DNA of 64,000 bases from Rutpela maculata (GCA_936432065.2 OW386292.2:128337639-128401638), one strand, 5' to 3'; counted from the stretch's first letter, positions 45,127-57,146 are shown. A program made the numbers and translations. The notes: generated from the sequence alone by a model not told the origin.

Positions 45127-46893
45127 CGCCCCCAAAAATAAATTGAATTTTGCAACAGAAATTGTTTTAGTAAAGAATTATAACGCCGTTATTTTCTGAA
45201 AAGGAATTATCTTTATTAAAGTTCCCAAAAAGAAACAAAAACTATAGCCCAGCTATTCTATAAATAACTATATTTTAAAAGCAAAATTCGTAAATGAAAT
45301 AATGTACTTTTGAAATAAAAAATAACTATTTAACAATAACAAAATCTATCACAAAGGTATATAAACCGGTATGATATTGAGATATACAGGGTGCGGACAA
45401 ATAAAAATATGTGCTAACGATAATAATATTATTACAAAGAAATTTTAAATAAAAAGTACACAAAGAGAGATAGTCATAAATATAACATAAGAAATTGGAG
45501 ATTTGAAATTGACCAATTCCGAGTATTATAAGATAAATTTAAATATTACAAACGAACAATCCATCCCCCTACTATAAAGAATTATGCATTCCAAAGCAAG
45601 GTAATAAACGTAACTAAATCATACAAAAATAGGAGCCTAAAAGCTTTTTACATGTTACATATGTTATTTTATAGGAATATATCTAGGAGCTTTGAATAAA
45701 CAAGACGTAGCACTAGCGAAAACTATTTTGTCTGTTTATTACGACGAAAATAGGTGGGCAAAAGTTATAACTGGCCCACTTATCTAGTGGGATGCAAAGA
45801 TACAAATACGCACTTCACTACCGATGAAAATGTTGAGAAGCTGGCAAACTGCCAGCGGCATCACAGAAGACAAGGGCTCATAACCCCTTGATAACGGGAA
45901 TCGTTGATGAACGTAAGTAGGGGAATAAATATTTATGTACTTACAACAACTGCTGGACATTGTAGAATACACTATAGGGGTGGTTGCAGCACCAAGATAT
46001 AGATTCGCATCAGTTGGATTCACCGTCAAATACAAAATTATACCCTCTAGGCATGATAAACACCGACACTATAAGGTCTTTTAGTATTAACTACTTGTAA
46101 AGCAAACATAACTACATTACCAGATTATTATTAATTCTACTAGTATTTATGAGACGGATGAGGTTGTTAATATTTTATTTTAACTATTAGGTAAAATTCA
46201 GCATGGTTAGTAAATAACACTATTTAACAAATGCAGGGCTCAAGTTTTAACCAGTATAGACGACTTTGCGAGCCCAAAGGCCGCTTCGGAAGTGAATAGA
46301 TCACACTATTTTGCGGTTTTATATTCGCTCCTTAACAAACTATTTCTTGAGACCGTAACCAGGGCAACTAGGCATTATGTCATAACCGTGCCCGCTTATT
46401 CTTAGATTTCAAGCGCAGCAGTTTTACCCGCCATTTCTGCGCTAGTCTAGAATGTTCAAAATACTGAATTTAAACAACAAAAAATAGGACAGTACTGGCT
46501 TTAAATATTTTGATAATTATAACAATTTAGGTAATTTTTGTAATGACGATATAAAATAATGTAATTTAAAGGATTTTAATAAAGATTTACAAATACTTAA
46601 AAAGTTACCGTTACAGAATATTTCTTATATATTTTCGCAAACAGCAAAAACAAAAATGTATGAAAAATCAAAAGAAAATCTAAGAAAACATTAAATTTAA
46701 ATCTTTACATTCTTTCGATAACCTTCTTGTAGCCAACAAACTTCAAAATATAAATTTATCACATATAATCTTCTGACGCCGGAGGAATGAGTTATAGTAA
46801 CCGAGTACAGTACAGTACAAATTCTTTTAGTTGCTTTAATACCATATGAAAGAGAAATATATTACTTGAAACCATCAAAACGAAAAGTCGTGC
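45127..46893. other. intron 3 sequence, no gene
   Basis: AT-rich. An end-like ATACAGGGTGCGGACAAATA at 45385 may be the terminus of an old mariner-type element. The short frame 45784-46035 has no domain. Confidence 0.4.
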
Positions 46894-47003
46894 GAAATAG
46901 TATATTGTGTATTTAGGTGTGAAAGCAATACATTCCCGGACGACGATGCAACAAGCATCGAAGTTCGGGAATGTGCTTTCACGCCGAAGTACACATACTA
47001 TTT
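46894..47003. repeat. hairpin, ~43-bp arms, with nested stem
   Basis: AATAGTATATTGTGTATTTA... pairs with ...ACACATACTATT. The middle carries GACGATGCAACAAGCATCG, itself a short stem, and CATTCCCGGA/TTCGGGAATG. It is probably one end of the same element as the palindrome at 47163. Confidence 0.75.
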
Positions 47004-47162
47004 TTTCTGAAATCACAATCAATATTATTAGAAATTAAGGAATTTGTATTAATGCATAACATTTGTTCATTACAATCTAACTGCTTATTAATAAATGCAA
47101 TTTTAATGTGAGTTGGTTTGTCTGCATGTATTTATTTACTGTCTAAAATATACATAAAAAAC

Positions 47163-47243
47163 CGTACGGGAATGTTACTTTCCCGGCCTAGGCCGGGAAT
47201 GTTACTTTCCCGGCCTAGGCCGGGAAAGTAACATTCCCGTACC
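47163..47243. repeat. GC-rich palindrome in three copies of one arm
   Basis: GGGAATGTTACTTTCCCGGC occurs twice in direct order (47169, 47195) and once inverted (ending 47239), joined at GGCCTAGGCC. The centre of perfect symmetry is at 47216/47217. Its motif CCGGGAATGT also occurs in the hairpin 200 bp upstream. Confidence 0.85.
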
Positions 47244-47818
47244 GTTTTGTTGATCGTTGCTTGACAACGAATCTTTTCCGGTCTGTTTTGTGATAGTTTC
47301 TTAGCAACGGACTAAAATACTGGAATTGTGCATTTTTCGATCTGAAGTCGCGCCGAAAATGTAGACATTGACAATCGATTTCAGAAAAAGTATATTCTTC
47401 TGCAAACCCAGATAAAATACCGTTCTGCAAACAACACGTCCTTTTTATACATGCATTCAGGGCCGGGCCTAAGGAGGGGGGGCGCTCCCCCTGCCCCGGG
47501 CGGTTGGTTCCAAACGCGGTTGACAAAATCTAACTAACCATCACATAGAAAATATATAATTTGAATTTTACACTGTAACTCCCACAATCGCAAAATTAAC
47601 ACAATAATTATTATTAAGCGATGGGCAACCCGGTAAATATTTTATTTTGTCAGTGGCGTGTTTTTCATGGAAGCTAGGGAAGCACAGCCTCCCTTACACG
47701 ACATAGAATCCCCATTTTCAATATTAATTTTACATAAATTCATTTACTAGAAATACTAGAACTAGCAATGATTTTTAAATAGAATCTATATGATTCTACT
47801 GATCTAATATAATATTGC
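47244..47818. other. intron 3 spacer with an element end
   Basis: GGGCCGGGCCTAAGGAGGGG at 47460 looks like a hAT-type terminus (compare GGGCCGGCCTTAGTTCCT at 62604). No gene. Confidence 0.4.
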
Positions 47819-47826
47819 CAGGTGTA

Positions 47827-48634
47827 CAGTGGCGGCTGGTGAAATTTCAATATTTTTTTTCTCGTCTATGGCGCATGGGACCCATACGAAATTTGGGAAA
47901 TAACATCTAGAGAAGCACTTCTCTAATGACCCCTAAAATATTTTGAAAAAGCAGTTTGCGAAAAATTTTTTGAAAATTCGTTAGCCTCCCCTGGGTCTAG
48001 GAGCTCCTGTTTATTTTTATTTTTTTTTGTCATATGCATTTGACTTTCCATAAAAATACAACAACACATTTTGGAGTTTATGAAAATATTTTCATTACTA
48101 ACTGAAATACAATGAACTGAAATTGTGTAATTTACAATTTAACAAATTACAATATTTCAATTCGTTAGCCTCCCCTGGGTCTAGGAGCTCCTGTTTATTT
48201 TTATTTTTTTTTGTCATATGCATTTGACTTTCCATAAAAATACAACAACACATTTTGGAGTTTATGAAAATATTTTCATTACTAACTGAAATACAATGAA
48301 CTGAAATTGTGTAATTTACAATTTAACAAATTACAATATTTCAATTCGTTGTATCTCAGTTAGTAATGAAAATATTTTCATAAACTCCAAAATCTGTTGT
48401 TGTATTTTTATGAAAAGTCAAATGCATATGACAAAAAAAAAAAAAATAAACAGGAGCTCCTAGACCCAGGGGAGGCTAACGAATTTTCAAAAATTTTTTC
48501 GCAAACTGCTTTTTCAAAATTGTTTAGGGGTCATTAGAGAAGTGCTTCTCTAGATGTTATTTCCCAAATTTCGTATGGATCCCATGCGCCATAGACGAGA
48601 AAAAAAAATATTGAAATTTCACCAGCCGCCGCTG
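47827..48634. mobile_element. 808-bp non-autonomous hAT element with 8-bp duplication and internal 184-bp duplication
   Basis: Ends CAGTGGCGGCTGGTGAAATT and inverted CAGCGGCGGCTGGTGAAATT, flanked by CAGGTGTA at 47819-47826 and 48635-48642. The arms are about 310 bp long. The left arm contains a 184-bp segment twice in tandem (about 47977-48160 and 48161-48344, start CGTTAGCCTCCCCTGGGTCT), with almost no differences between the two copies. No coding sequence. Confidence 0.9.
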
Positions 48635-48642
48635 CAGGTGTA

Positions 48643-49469
48643 CATACCTATTCTTTGTTTGTTCTATTGTTCCGTAGTTTTGTTTGTTAGTAGTGTTAGG
48701 TTTAGGTACATGATGATCCAACAAGGATTGAACAGGGCCATTTTTCAAACGATACAAATGTTTGTCGAAAACCAGAAAAGCTATTCGATGTATTTTTTCT
48801 GCAGAAACCAAAAATTATTATAAATGAAAACAAATAAATTGAAAACAAAAGAGTTGTGACACAAAAACCGCATATTCTATTTTATATTCGTTTTTGTATT
48901 ATAACTTTTTAATTCGGCGGAAAAAATACATCAAATAGTTGATTTGGTTTTTGTTATAAACGTTTCTATCTCCAGAAAAATGGCCTTGTTCCGTCTTGGC
49001 TAGAGTACCCTGTACATTGTACATAGTAGCTTGAATTTGAATTCGATTTAACTTTTTTAGTTTTAGTAGCTTTTTCCATAAAAGTTTTTATTTTATTGAA
49101 ATGATGCAATGTAAAGATATGAGCTGTTTTTTTTCATCTTCTCCTCCCCCCGCCCTGCATGTATTTACTGGCTGTGACAACAGCGTTTTGTAACAAAGGA
49201 AAAATATAGTTTACTAGAATGTTTAAAAAACGTAACGATTCACAGGTTGCTGCTAAAGTCTTTGCAAAAGAGAATCAAGATGTTTGATACCTAGTCTGTC
49301 ATAGACTAGGTTACTCATACGTTGAGGAGTTGTTGTATTTGTTAATATCAATGTGTTCTGTTTTATTTTTTAAACCTAATATAACAAAGTAAAACTCACT
49401 TAAATAGTCCTGAGGATGTCAATAAATGTTGACGAAACGATCATTTAAAAAAGTCTTTTCCTAACACTT
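48643..49469. other. intron 3 spacer, no gene
   Basis: AT-rich. The frames at 48554-48823 overlap the hAT end and have no domain. Confidence 0.4.
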
Positions 49470-49860
49470 CCCAGATAGCATTTTTACATTCAAAGCATGT
49501 GCTCGGAATGTACTTTATGTACCCATGGAACTAAGAATGAATATTCATTTTGTATTCCATGTAGAAAATCTGAATGTCAGAGAGACGTACAGATGACCGC
49601 CTCTCGATATACGAGTAAGATTCCTACAACGTACCCATAGACCAAAACGGAACTTGATATGAACCAGGAACGTATATTGATATACTGATAGATACATGAG
49701 GTATAAAGGAGGAAGGTCCATCCTACATTCACAATGTACACTGCATGTTCACGGTATATGAGTACTACCTTCGTAGGAATTAAACCGTAGGTGCCTGGTA
49801 TGTTACACATGGATCATAAATCTATGATGCATGTATATTGTAGGAATGAACATTATGTAT
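49470..49860. repeat. GTAC/GTACAT-rich repeat with CCCAGATAGCATTT end
   Basis: Starts CCCAGATAGCATTT. The inverse AAATGCTATCTGGG occurs at 56889-56902 next to a similar GTACAT-rich stretch (56580-56880). These may be the two halves of one element split by 6.7 kb of insertions, or two separate copies. Confidence 0.5.
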
Positions 49861-49873
49861 CAGTGGCAGCTAT

Positions 49874-50046
49874 AAGTACTTCACTCATGCCAAGTATTTT
49901 CTTCAGAGTTAATTATTATAATAATTTATTACTTATTGTTGCTTCATTCTGAATATGTTCAGTATGACTCATCTATGATTACAGCAAATAATAAATTATT
50001 ATAATAATTAACCTCAAGAGAATACACGATATGAGTGAAGTACTTG
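49874..50046. mobile_element. 173-bp fold-back (MITE-like) element
   Basis: AAGTACTTCACTCATGCCAA at 49874 pairs with its inverse ending near 50046, including a long TTAATTATTATAATAATTTA stem. Loop about 60 bp. Confidence 0.75.
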
Positions 50047-50342
50047 CATATAATAAATCCAATATCTAATTTTAAAGTTTAATTGTTACAGTCAATTATT
50101 TGGTACTTATTCTAATTTTCCACATTTCACATTCCTTGTGAAGAATATTATGTAAGTAAATGTGGAATATATGCACAGAAAATTTGTTTTTACCATTAGT
50201 TTTCAACTAAAGTCAAATGTTTTATTCATCAAATTTTATTGAATGGAGCATACAAATGCTAAATAAACTTAAATAAAACCGTATTTGCTATAACAATATT
50301 GTCTAAACGTTGGTTGTGGCATTTTCTTAATTTTTCTCTATT

Positions 50343-51070
50343 ACTTCCACATCCAGTGGAAGTATAGTAACGACAAAAACATTTTTAAAAATTTTTATTG
50401 TTCAAATAGGCTTAGAATGTCACGAAACGTCGAGATTTTAAGTTTGAACGAAAAAAAAATTTCTGTCTGTCGATCTGTCGGTCTGTCTGTCTGTCGGTCT
50501 GTCTGTCGGTCTGTCTGTAACTTTTTTTGTGCGCACGTTTACTCTGGAACCGTTTGAGATATTGACTTGAAATTTGGTACACACATGTACTTTAACGAAA
50601 TCTAGAACTAGATTATATTTTCATCTTGTTCAGTCGAAGGGTTGGGGGGTAAATTGGGGTAAATTTGGGGAAAATAGGTAAATCAAGCAGGTAAGAGTCC
50701 ATAAAATTGGTATTTAGTATATACAAGAGAAGCTAAGGTCCCAAAAAAAGTTTTGGCATTAGCCACCATTGCCACCCCCACCCTATTATTAAAGGTGATG
50801 AAAAAAAAATGTGATTTAGTGTGTGTACAAGAACCAGAAATCTCAAAATATTTTTTTACTTCATCCACCCCCACTACCACCCCCCATCACCACCCCCACC
50901 CCGCTACCGATGTGGGGTATCGTTTTATGAGTTTTTGGGGTAAAGGATTTCAAATATTATATTATTAAAGTTCCATAAACAATTATTTTCACATACAAAT
51001 TTTTTTCGTTGTGAGTGACTTGGATAAAAAATTTGGATGTGGAAGTGGTGATTCCTTAGGCAGCGGTTTT
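50343..51070. mobile_element. ACTTCCACATCC repeat, copy B (uninterrupted)
   Basis: Same sequence and orientation as 31440-32490, without the MITE. It has a (TCTG/TCGG)n stretch at 50462-50518 and CCACCCC blocks at 50770-50900. It abuts the Penelope-like element at 51069. Confidence 0.8.
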
Positions 51071-53322
51071 CTTATTGGGATGCTCTGCCACATGTATTCT
51101 TCTAAACAATGTCTGAAATCTACAAAATAATACAATTAACCAGTATTTTACTGGAAAGTAACCTCTACGCCTGTGACTTTTACGTCAAAGGATCAGTTAG
51201 AGGGTGGTTTTGACAAATAATGAATAAGAACAAAAATATAAAAATGACGTATTTTGCTGACGTTTCGGAAAACGAATGTTTCCTTTCTCAAAGCGTATTA
51301 TAATGTTTGTGGGCTGTGTATATTAAATACATAGCTTTAAGAATATATTTGTTATATTCAGTATCCATAGATACTTACTGCTTACACAGAACTGTTGATA
51401 TATCTAATTGATAGCTTTATTTTAAACAATGTTGAGTTTGTTAAGTTCTTCTTTTAACATCGGCAGCCAGGTTGTGCAAACATCTACAGAACAATTCGAC
51501 ACGCATTTATCCTCATTTAATAGTATTATAGCCGCTTCTTTAATTTTTCCTTTCTTGCTATCTGTCTCTTTTGTTAAAATTTTTGCCGAGTCCCAGTTTA
51601 TTCTATGTCCGTTCTCCCAAGCGTGTTCGCAAATCTTCGATTTCTGAATCTCATTTTTTCTAATGTAACCCTTGTGCTCACCCAATCTAACACTGAATGG
51701 TCTGGATGACTCACCCACATAATGTTTATTACACTCACACGGAATACTATAAATGCAGTTTTTTGAATTTTGCTCATGATTTAGCGGTTTTGTTTTTGTT
51801 AAAATAGATCTTAATGTATTGCCCGTTTGAAATATCGTCCTAATATCAAATCTATTGCCTATACGGCGTAGCTTTTCAGATAATCCGTGTACATAAGGAA
51901 TTAACGTCGTGTACCGTTGTTCAGGTTTTTGTCGTACATGATTATTATTTTCTATATATGTGAAAGTTCTATCAACAAAAGCTTCAGGGTATTGATTGTT
52001 TATAAGAACCTCTTTTATAAAGCGCTTCTCATTGTCTAATATTTCATCATTAGAAGAAATTATTTTGGCCCTATCATATAAGCATTTTATGACACCCTTT
52101 TTAACATGCATCGACTGATTTGAGTTAAAATTCAAATACCTGTTGGTGTGTGTTGGTTTTCTATAAACGCTTGTTTCAACCATATTATTTACTCTTTTAA
52201 TTAAAACTTCTAAAAAGGGTAGTTCATTTCTATTTTCTACTTCTAATGTAAATTTAATAGATGGTTCTTTATTATTTATATTTTCTAAAAAATTATCTAG
52301 CAAATCGACTCCGTGGGGCCAAATTGCAAATATATCGTCAACATATCTCCACCAGCTAACCGATTTATATATACAATTTTGAATATGTTTCGTTTCAAAG
52401 TCCTCCATAAATATATTACTTAAAACTGGTGACAATGGAGACCCCATTGCCATACCAAAGTTTTGCTGATAGAAATCACCTTCAAACTGAAAGTAAGTCT
52501 TTTTTATACATAATGTTAGAAGTTCCATTATGCTATTAACACTTAATTTAGTTCTAGCTTCCAAATTATTATCATTCAACAATTTACACTTGACTATTTC
52601 TAAAGTTTTATCTACTGGGACATTGGTAAAGAGGCTAACTACATCAAAACTAACCATCAGATGGGTATCATGAATATTGTTTTCATAAATCTTTTCTATA
52701 AAGTGTCTACTATTTTTAATATATGAATCGGTGTTTCCAGATAATGGATTTAGAATATTAAGTAAGAATTTTGCCAAATTATGACATGGCGAATTCATGG
52801 AACTAACAATGGGTCTTAAAGGAATATGTTGCAAGAAAATAAAAATTAAAGAAGCGGCTATAATACTATTGAATGAGGATAAATGCGTGTCGAATTGTTC
52901 TGTAGATGTTTGCACAACCTGGCTGCCGATGTTAAAAGAAGAACTTAACAAACTCAACATTGTTTAAAATAAAACTATCAATTAGATATATCAACAGTTC
53001 TGTGTAAGCAGTAAGTATCTATGGATACTGAATATAACAAATATATTCTTAAAGCTGTGTATTTAATATACACAGCCCACAAACATTATAATACGCTTTG
53101 AGAAAGGAAACAGATTCGTTTTCCGAAACGTCAGCAAAATTCGTCATTTTTATATTTTTGTTCTTATTCATTATTTGTCAAAACCACCCTCTAACTGATC
53201 CTTTGACGTAAAAGTCACAGGCGTAGAGGTTACTTTCCAGTAAAATACTGGTTAATTGTATTATTTTGTAGATTTCAGACATTGTTTAGAAGAATACATG
53301 TGGCAGAGCATCCCAATAAGAA
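51069..53322 (-). mobile_element. Penelope-like retroelement with an inverted 3' copy at its 5' end
   Basis: The outer 480 bp on each side (51069-51548 and 52843-53322) are nearly identical inverted copies; for example TTCTTATTGGGATGCTCTGC at 51069 has its inverse ending at 53322. The minus strand encodes the RT and GIY-YIG endonuclease. The right arm is a reversed copy of the 3' end, including the end of the coding sequence, and has replaced the true 5' part. This kind of inverted terminal arrangement is known for Penelope-like elements. Arms with few mismatches suggest a young insertion. Confidence 0.85.
51422..52842 (-). CDS. Penelope-like reverse transcriptase / GIY-YIG endonuclease (N-terminally truncated)
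   Basis: About 470 residues of real sequence, from about 52842 down to TAA at 51422-51424. RT blocks in order: SMNSPCHNLAKFL; MVSFDVVSLFTNVPVDKTL (block A with the first catalytic Asp); FGMAMGSPLSPVLSNIFME (block B); and WWRYVDDIFAIW (block C, YVDD). Then LPFLEVLI and YRKPTHTNRYL, typical of Penelope-like RTs. The C-terminal endonuclease has CIYSIPCECNKHYVGESSRP with R-x-x-EHK (GIY-YIG family variant) and a cysteine pair. The frame is open upstream to an ATG at 52960, but those 40 residues are the antisense of the protein's own C-terminus and not genuine. The finger domain before block A is missing. Otherwise there are no stops, so the element is recent but cannot be autonomous. Confidence 0.85.
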
Positions 53323-54094
53323 TAGAGAAAAACTATAACAATACTTTACAAAGGTCCAAGAATATATGTAAAAAAAAAATAGTTTTACGTTAATAAAATC
53401 TGTTAAAAACCATTTTAAAATGGATCAAACATTTATCACTCTAAAACTTCAGCTTAAAAATAATATTTAACGTGTTATTTATGAAAAAATCTAATGATCA
53501 TATTACATTACCTTAAAGTTTTATATATTTCAAATCGTGTTTTAAATTGTCAAGAACAAAACATGATTTTATTTAGGAAGAGGTATAAATAAAACAGTTG
53601 TTACTTTAAATATATTTTTATTTTTTGTTACAAAAATGAATTGCAATAATAAAAATTTCAATTGAGATTTTTTTTAACAACTTATGAACTGTCATATTTT
53701 ACTATAACGATTTTTTTTGTCAATAAATAAAAAATAGTAAAAATTGGAGGGCTTACATTTTCAAAACCAGTGTCCAGGTGTTGCCGATGGTGATACTTGT
53801 AATTGCGAAAGTCCACTTTTCATTCTCAACACATCTTCTGTGACTGATCCTACTGGCTGAATACTTTCTTTTGGCTTTTCCAATTTTTAGGAGAAGGTAT
53901 TTCCTTCCTGTCCAGCGGAGGAGATACACGTGCTACTCCAACTATAAAAGAAAATACATTGTATTATATTTGAATAGGTACTTATTTCTCTTTAAAAACT
54001 GGCCATGATAAAGTTGAAAAATATAAAAACATCTTGCAAAGATCTTACAGAAAAAATAAAACTGATCAAACATAAATTAAACAAATTGATATTA
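53323..54094. other. intron 3 sequence with weak coding-like signal on minus strand
   Basis: AT-rich. On the minus strand about 53765-53880 a frame reads KPKESIQPVGSVTEDVLRMK and then SPSATPGHWF before a stop, and 53880-53945 reads VGVARVSPPLDRKEIPSPKN in another frame. Codon-like and low in stops, but no family is recognised. Confidence 0.25.
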
Positions 54095-54905
54095 TCAGAA
54101 AGGACACGGCAGGCACAAAAGAAATGGAAAAGAAGGTAAAGTCAAATGGGAGAATGTAGTATGTTGTACTTCATAATATCCTGATCAAAAGTTTTCATGG
54201 GCACAATATCTGAAAATCGCCAGTTTTTGAGATATGAGAGGTCAAAGATCAGGAATATCAGTACCCGCTGTCATAGTTGAGAGTATCATATTATAACGAA
54301 GATTTGTTTAATGTTGTTATTCTAATGTATTTGCACATATGAACCAAAGAGTTCTGACTAGAGGAAATAAGCCGTTGATTTGCTGGACGGCGCGAGCATC
54401 CTTGTCCTTGTCGCACACCTCGTACCCTCTCCTTTGCTCTCCACTCTGTTTTACAAAGCAACATAGCCCCTCATGTACTGTGCGACAAAGAGAGAACGAA
54501 CTGTGTGAGAAGGATGAGAATGCTCACACCGTTTGCGCGCTGTCCACTGCTCATACATTACAACTCTTTGATAGGAACACACTTTCACTCTCTCACGCAC
54601 GCTAACCAACCCCCCCCCCCCCCCCCACTACACACATACACACACATGCACACCCTCACTTTAAAGTAAGCATAGGAACTTAAAAAAAATCACCACCTCA
54701 TTCATGAAACCTGCAGCATTTCCGGTCTTATGAATATGAATAACAACATTAAACAACTCGTCACATAATACTCTCAAATATGACATTAGTGGGTACTGAT
54801 CTTCCTGATCTTTGACCTTTCAAACTGACCATTTTCAGACATTCTGCATTTTCAGCCCATTTGACTTGCCCTCTTTTTCATTTGTTTTATGCGGTGTCCT
54901 TTACC
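54095..54905. mobile_element. fold-back element with ~150-bp arms and C-tract
   Basis: GAGGTCAAAGATCAGGAATA near 54239 pairs with the inverse near 54825. The blocks AGTCAAATGGG / CCCATTTGACT and AGGACACGGC / GCGGTGTCCT also pair. The middle holds a run of 17 C (54610-54626) and a CACACA-rich stretch. Confidence 0.65.
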
Positions 54906-54963
54906 TACAAAACATAGATATTTTTTTGGAATTCGGAGATATTTATGCTTGTGATTTTAAATG

Positions 54964-55190
54964 TACCTGAAGTTTCGAAGGTTCACTTGAATGAATTTTA
55001 GATGAAAAAGAAAAGTTAATAAAAACCACACATCGATTTAGGCATAAACACTTCATTGCCACATTTGCTGACAATAAATATCCACAATACTTAAGTTTTT
55101 ACACCTAAATCGAAGTGTGGCTTTTATTAATTTTTCTTTTTCATACCTATGAAATTCGTTCAAGTGAACATTCGAAATTTTAGGTAAGTA
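54964..55190. mobile_element. 227-bp fold-back (MITE-like) element
   Basis: TTTCGAAGGTTCACTTGAAT at 54973 pairs with the inverse ending near 55180. The stem includes AATAAAAACCACACATCGAT / inverse. Arms about 95 bp. Confidence 0.75.
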
Positions 55191-56579
55191 CTTGATTTTA
55201 AATGCCTACCAGAGTTATTAAAAGAACATATCTTCTTTCAACTTCTAGTATGGACAAAATTTCTTGGGAAGTCGACGGCTTCCAATATGTTCTTCGATAT
55301 CATTATGTTCATCTGACGGGAGGAATAACGTGTTTTTTGTACATAGTCCTTTGATTTGTTTTTGTTCACTCTTACATCAGATGTGATCTCTGCCCTTTTC
55401 AATTAATTGCAGCTCTTCTATAATCCTCTGAAATAGGTATAAAGCAAATTACTACAAATAAATACCTATCACAACTCGTACGTTGTAATCAAATCCAATG
55501 ATTGTGATTTAAATAAACAAAAGCTCCTTAATATTGAAATAGATCGAACCTACCTTCTTGAAAATAAGATTTAAACACCCCGTAAAGTGTCCACGTTTCT
55601 GGGGGGTTTTCTCCTGTTTTTCAATGATCAGTCAAATTGTTTCCGTTTGAATGGTGACCACAATGCTTCCTTTTCGTGGACCGAGACCATTACAAAGACC
55701 ACCTCAGTTTTTTTTCCATAAAATCGATACGTACAAACGCCGTAATTATTATAACTAATATAGGTGGTATGCTTAATATAATATGTACAAAGGGATACAC
55801 ATTAAACATTAAACTTTAGTGTCTAAATATAAAATATCTGCAAATGACAACAAAACTATGTGGTAGTTATATTGTATACAATAATTGTAAAATACTTACT
55901 GCAATGCAATTAATGTATACTTGGACTAATTAATAAATCACGGGATAACAAAAAACAAAACACAAAATGAAATCGACATTTGACAGCAGAAGCGTGACGT
56001 GTCTGCTAGAGCACGATGAGCATGCGCACTATTCCGTGGCGCGCATTTAAAAAATTCTACAAGGGGATTGTAATGACATGGAAAACGGAAATCTAAATAT
56101 AAAAGATAAAATGTAATTAAATAACCATTCTAAGTCTGAACTACCTGCTTAAGAAATGCTGATAGTTACCGAGATAGTTACTAATTAATTGAATACAGTA
56201 CATAAATTAAAAAAGGATTATTATTCATTATTATTTAATATTTCATTCACTATTATTTAATATTTCATATTCATTATTATTTAATATTCGATCATAAATC
56301 TAAAGCCTGGATTCAAAATTTAAAACATATTTCATATATACAATATTGACGAACGATTTAAAATTTATAAAACGTCATACACCACACAGGGGATGATTAT
56401 AAATGTACTTAAACCAGATCTATATAGATAGAGAAACATCATAATTATTTTTGTAGGTAGGTAGATAGATAACTAGCATTGCTGTCTCATCAGTTGTGAT
56501 GCAGATTTATTTTTATTAGTTCAAAAATCGAACCAATATCAGCGTTCGAGTTAAAAGTGCTGAACTTTTGATGATATTA
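55191..56579. other. intron 3 sequence, no supported gene
   Basis: A minus-strand frame near 55570-55680 (SLKNRRKPPRNVDTL region) ends at a donor-like AAG|GTAGGT, and 55270-55430 has a second low-stop stretch. Together with 53765-53945 they could be decayed exons of one transposon gene. (TATTATTTAATATT)n-like repetition occurs at 56218-56290. Confidence 0.25.
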
Positions 56580-56902
56580 CTATCGGCGCGGCGCTCGGGC
56601 GATGCAAATATTTCTACAAAAAATATACCTGTATTATACAGATAAAATCATTGACGAATGTCCATACAATGTACATGAACACATATACGAAGAACGTTCC
56701 CTGATACGTGTACACAGTATATGCGACTGTGAACATAAACTTTTCTGTATATTCCATTTATATCGTATGTATAATCATATTGTATATGTGAAAATATTAT
56801 TTATATGGGAATGTTGAGGGAACATACGTGGCAAGTACAGAATGCAATTAGAACATTGGGAATGCAAAATGTACATTCGTGGAATAATAAATGCTATCTG
56901 GG
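56580..56902. repeat. GTACAT-rich repeat with AAATGCTATCTGGG end
   Basis: Right-hand partner of the repeat at 49470-49860: inverse terminus at 56889-56902, and similar GTACAT/TATGTAC content. It lies 94 bp before exon 4. Confidence 0.5.
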
Positions 56903-56996
56903 TTTTTGGTCTATACCCATTAACCTTTACCAGCATTAAAGCACATACCATTAACCACTAATATAATTTGGCACCACTCTCTCTCTCATTTTTCAG

Positions 56997-57146
56997 AGTA
57001 TCAGCCCAGGGTTAGTTAGAACCGAATTTCAAGACGGCTTTCCTGATGACGGTACTAAGGAGGCTCTTGACACCATGCCAGGCTTAAAGGCAGACGACAT
57101 TGCTGAGGCTGTTATTTACGTGTTATCCACACCACCACATGTACAG
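56997..57146 (+). CDS. short-chain dehydrogenase/reductase, exon 4
   Basis: Encodes residues 189-238 in phase 0 on both sides. The acceptor is preceded by a strong CT-rich tract (TCTCTCTCATTTTTCAG) and the donor is CAG|GTAAGA. It begins SISPGLVRTEF, the P-G motif and following T-x-F typical of SDR cofactor-nicotinamide contacts, and continues with the substrate loop (DGFPDDGTKEALDTMPGLK) and DDIAEAVIYVLSTPPHVQ, the conserved C-terminal helix. The 13.6-kb intron before it holds a Penelope-like element and several fold-back elements, yet the exon is undamaged. Confidence 0.93.

Noticed and set aside
50343..51070. LTR of a retrotransposon
   Set aside because: No TG...CA ends, no partner at a suitable distance, no primer site; better explained as an interspersed repeat with three copies.
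52843..52960. The first 40 residues of the long minus-strand frame as the real N-terminus of the Penelope RT
   Set aside because: They are the antisense of the same protein's C-terminal coding sequence, created by the inverted arm.
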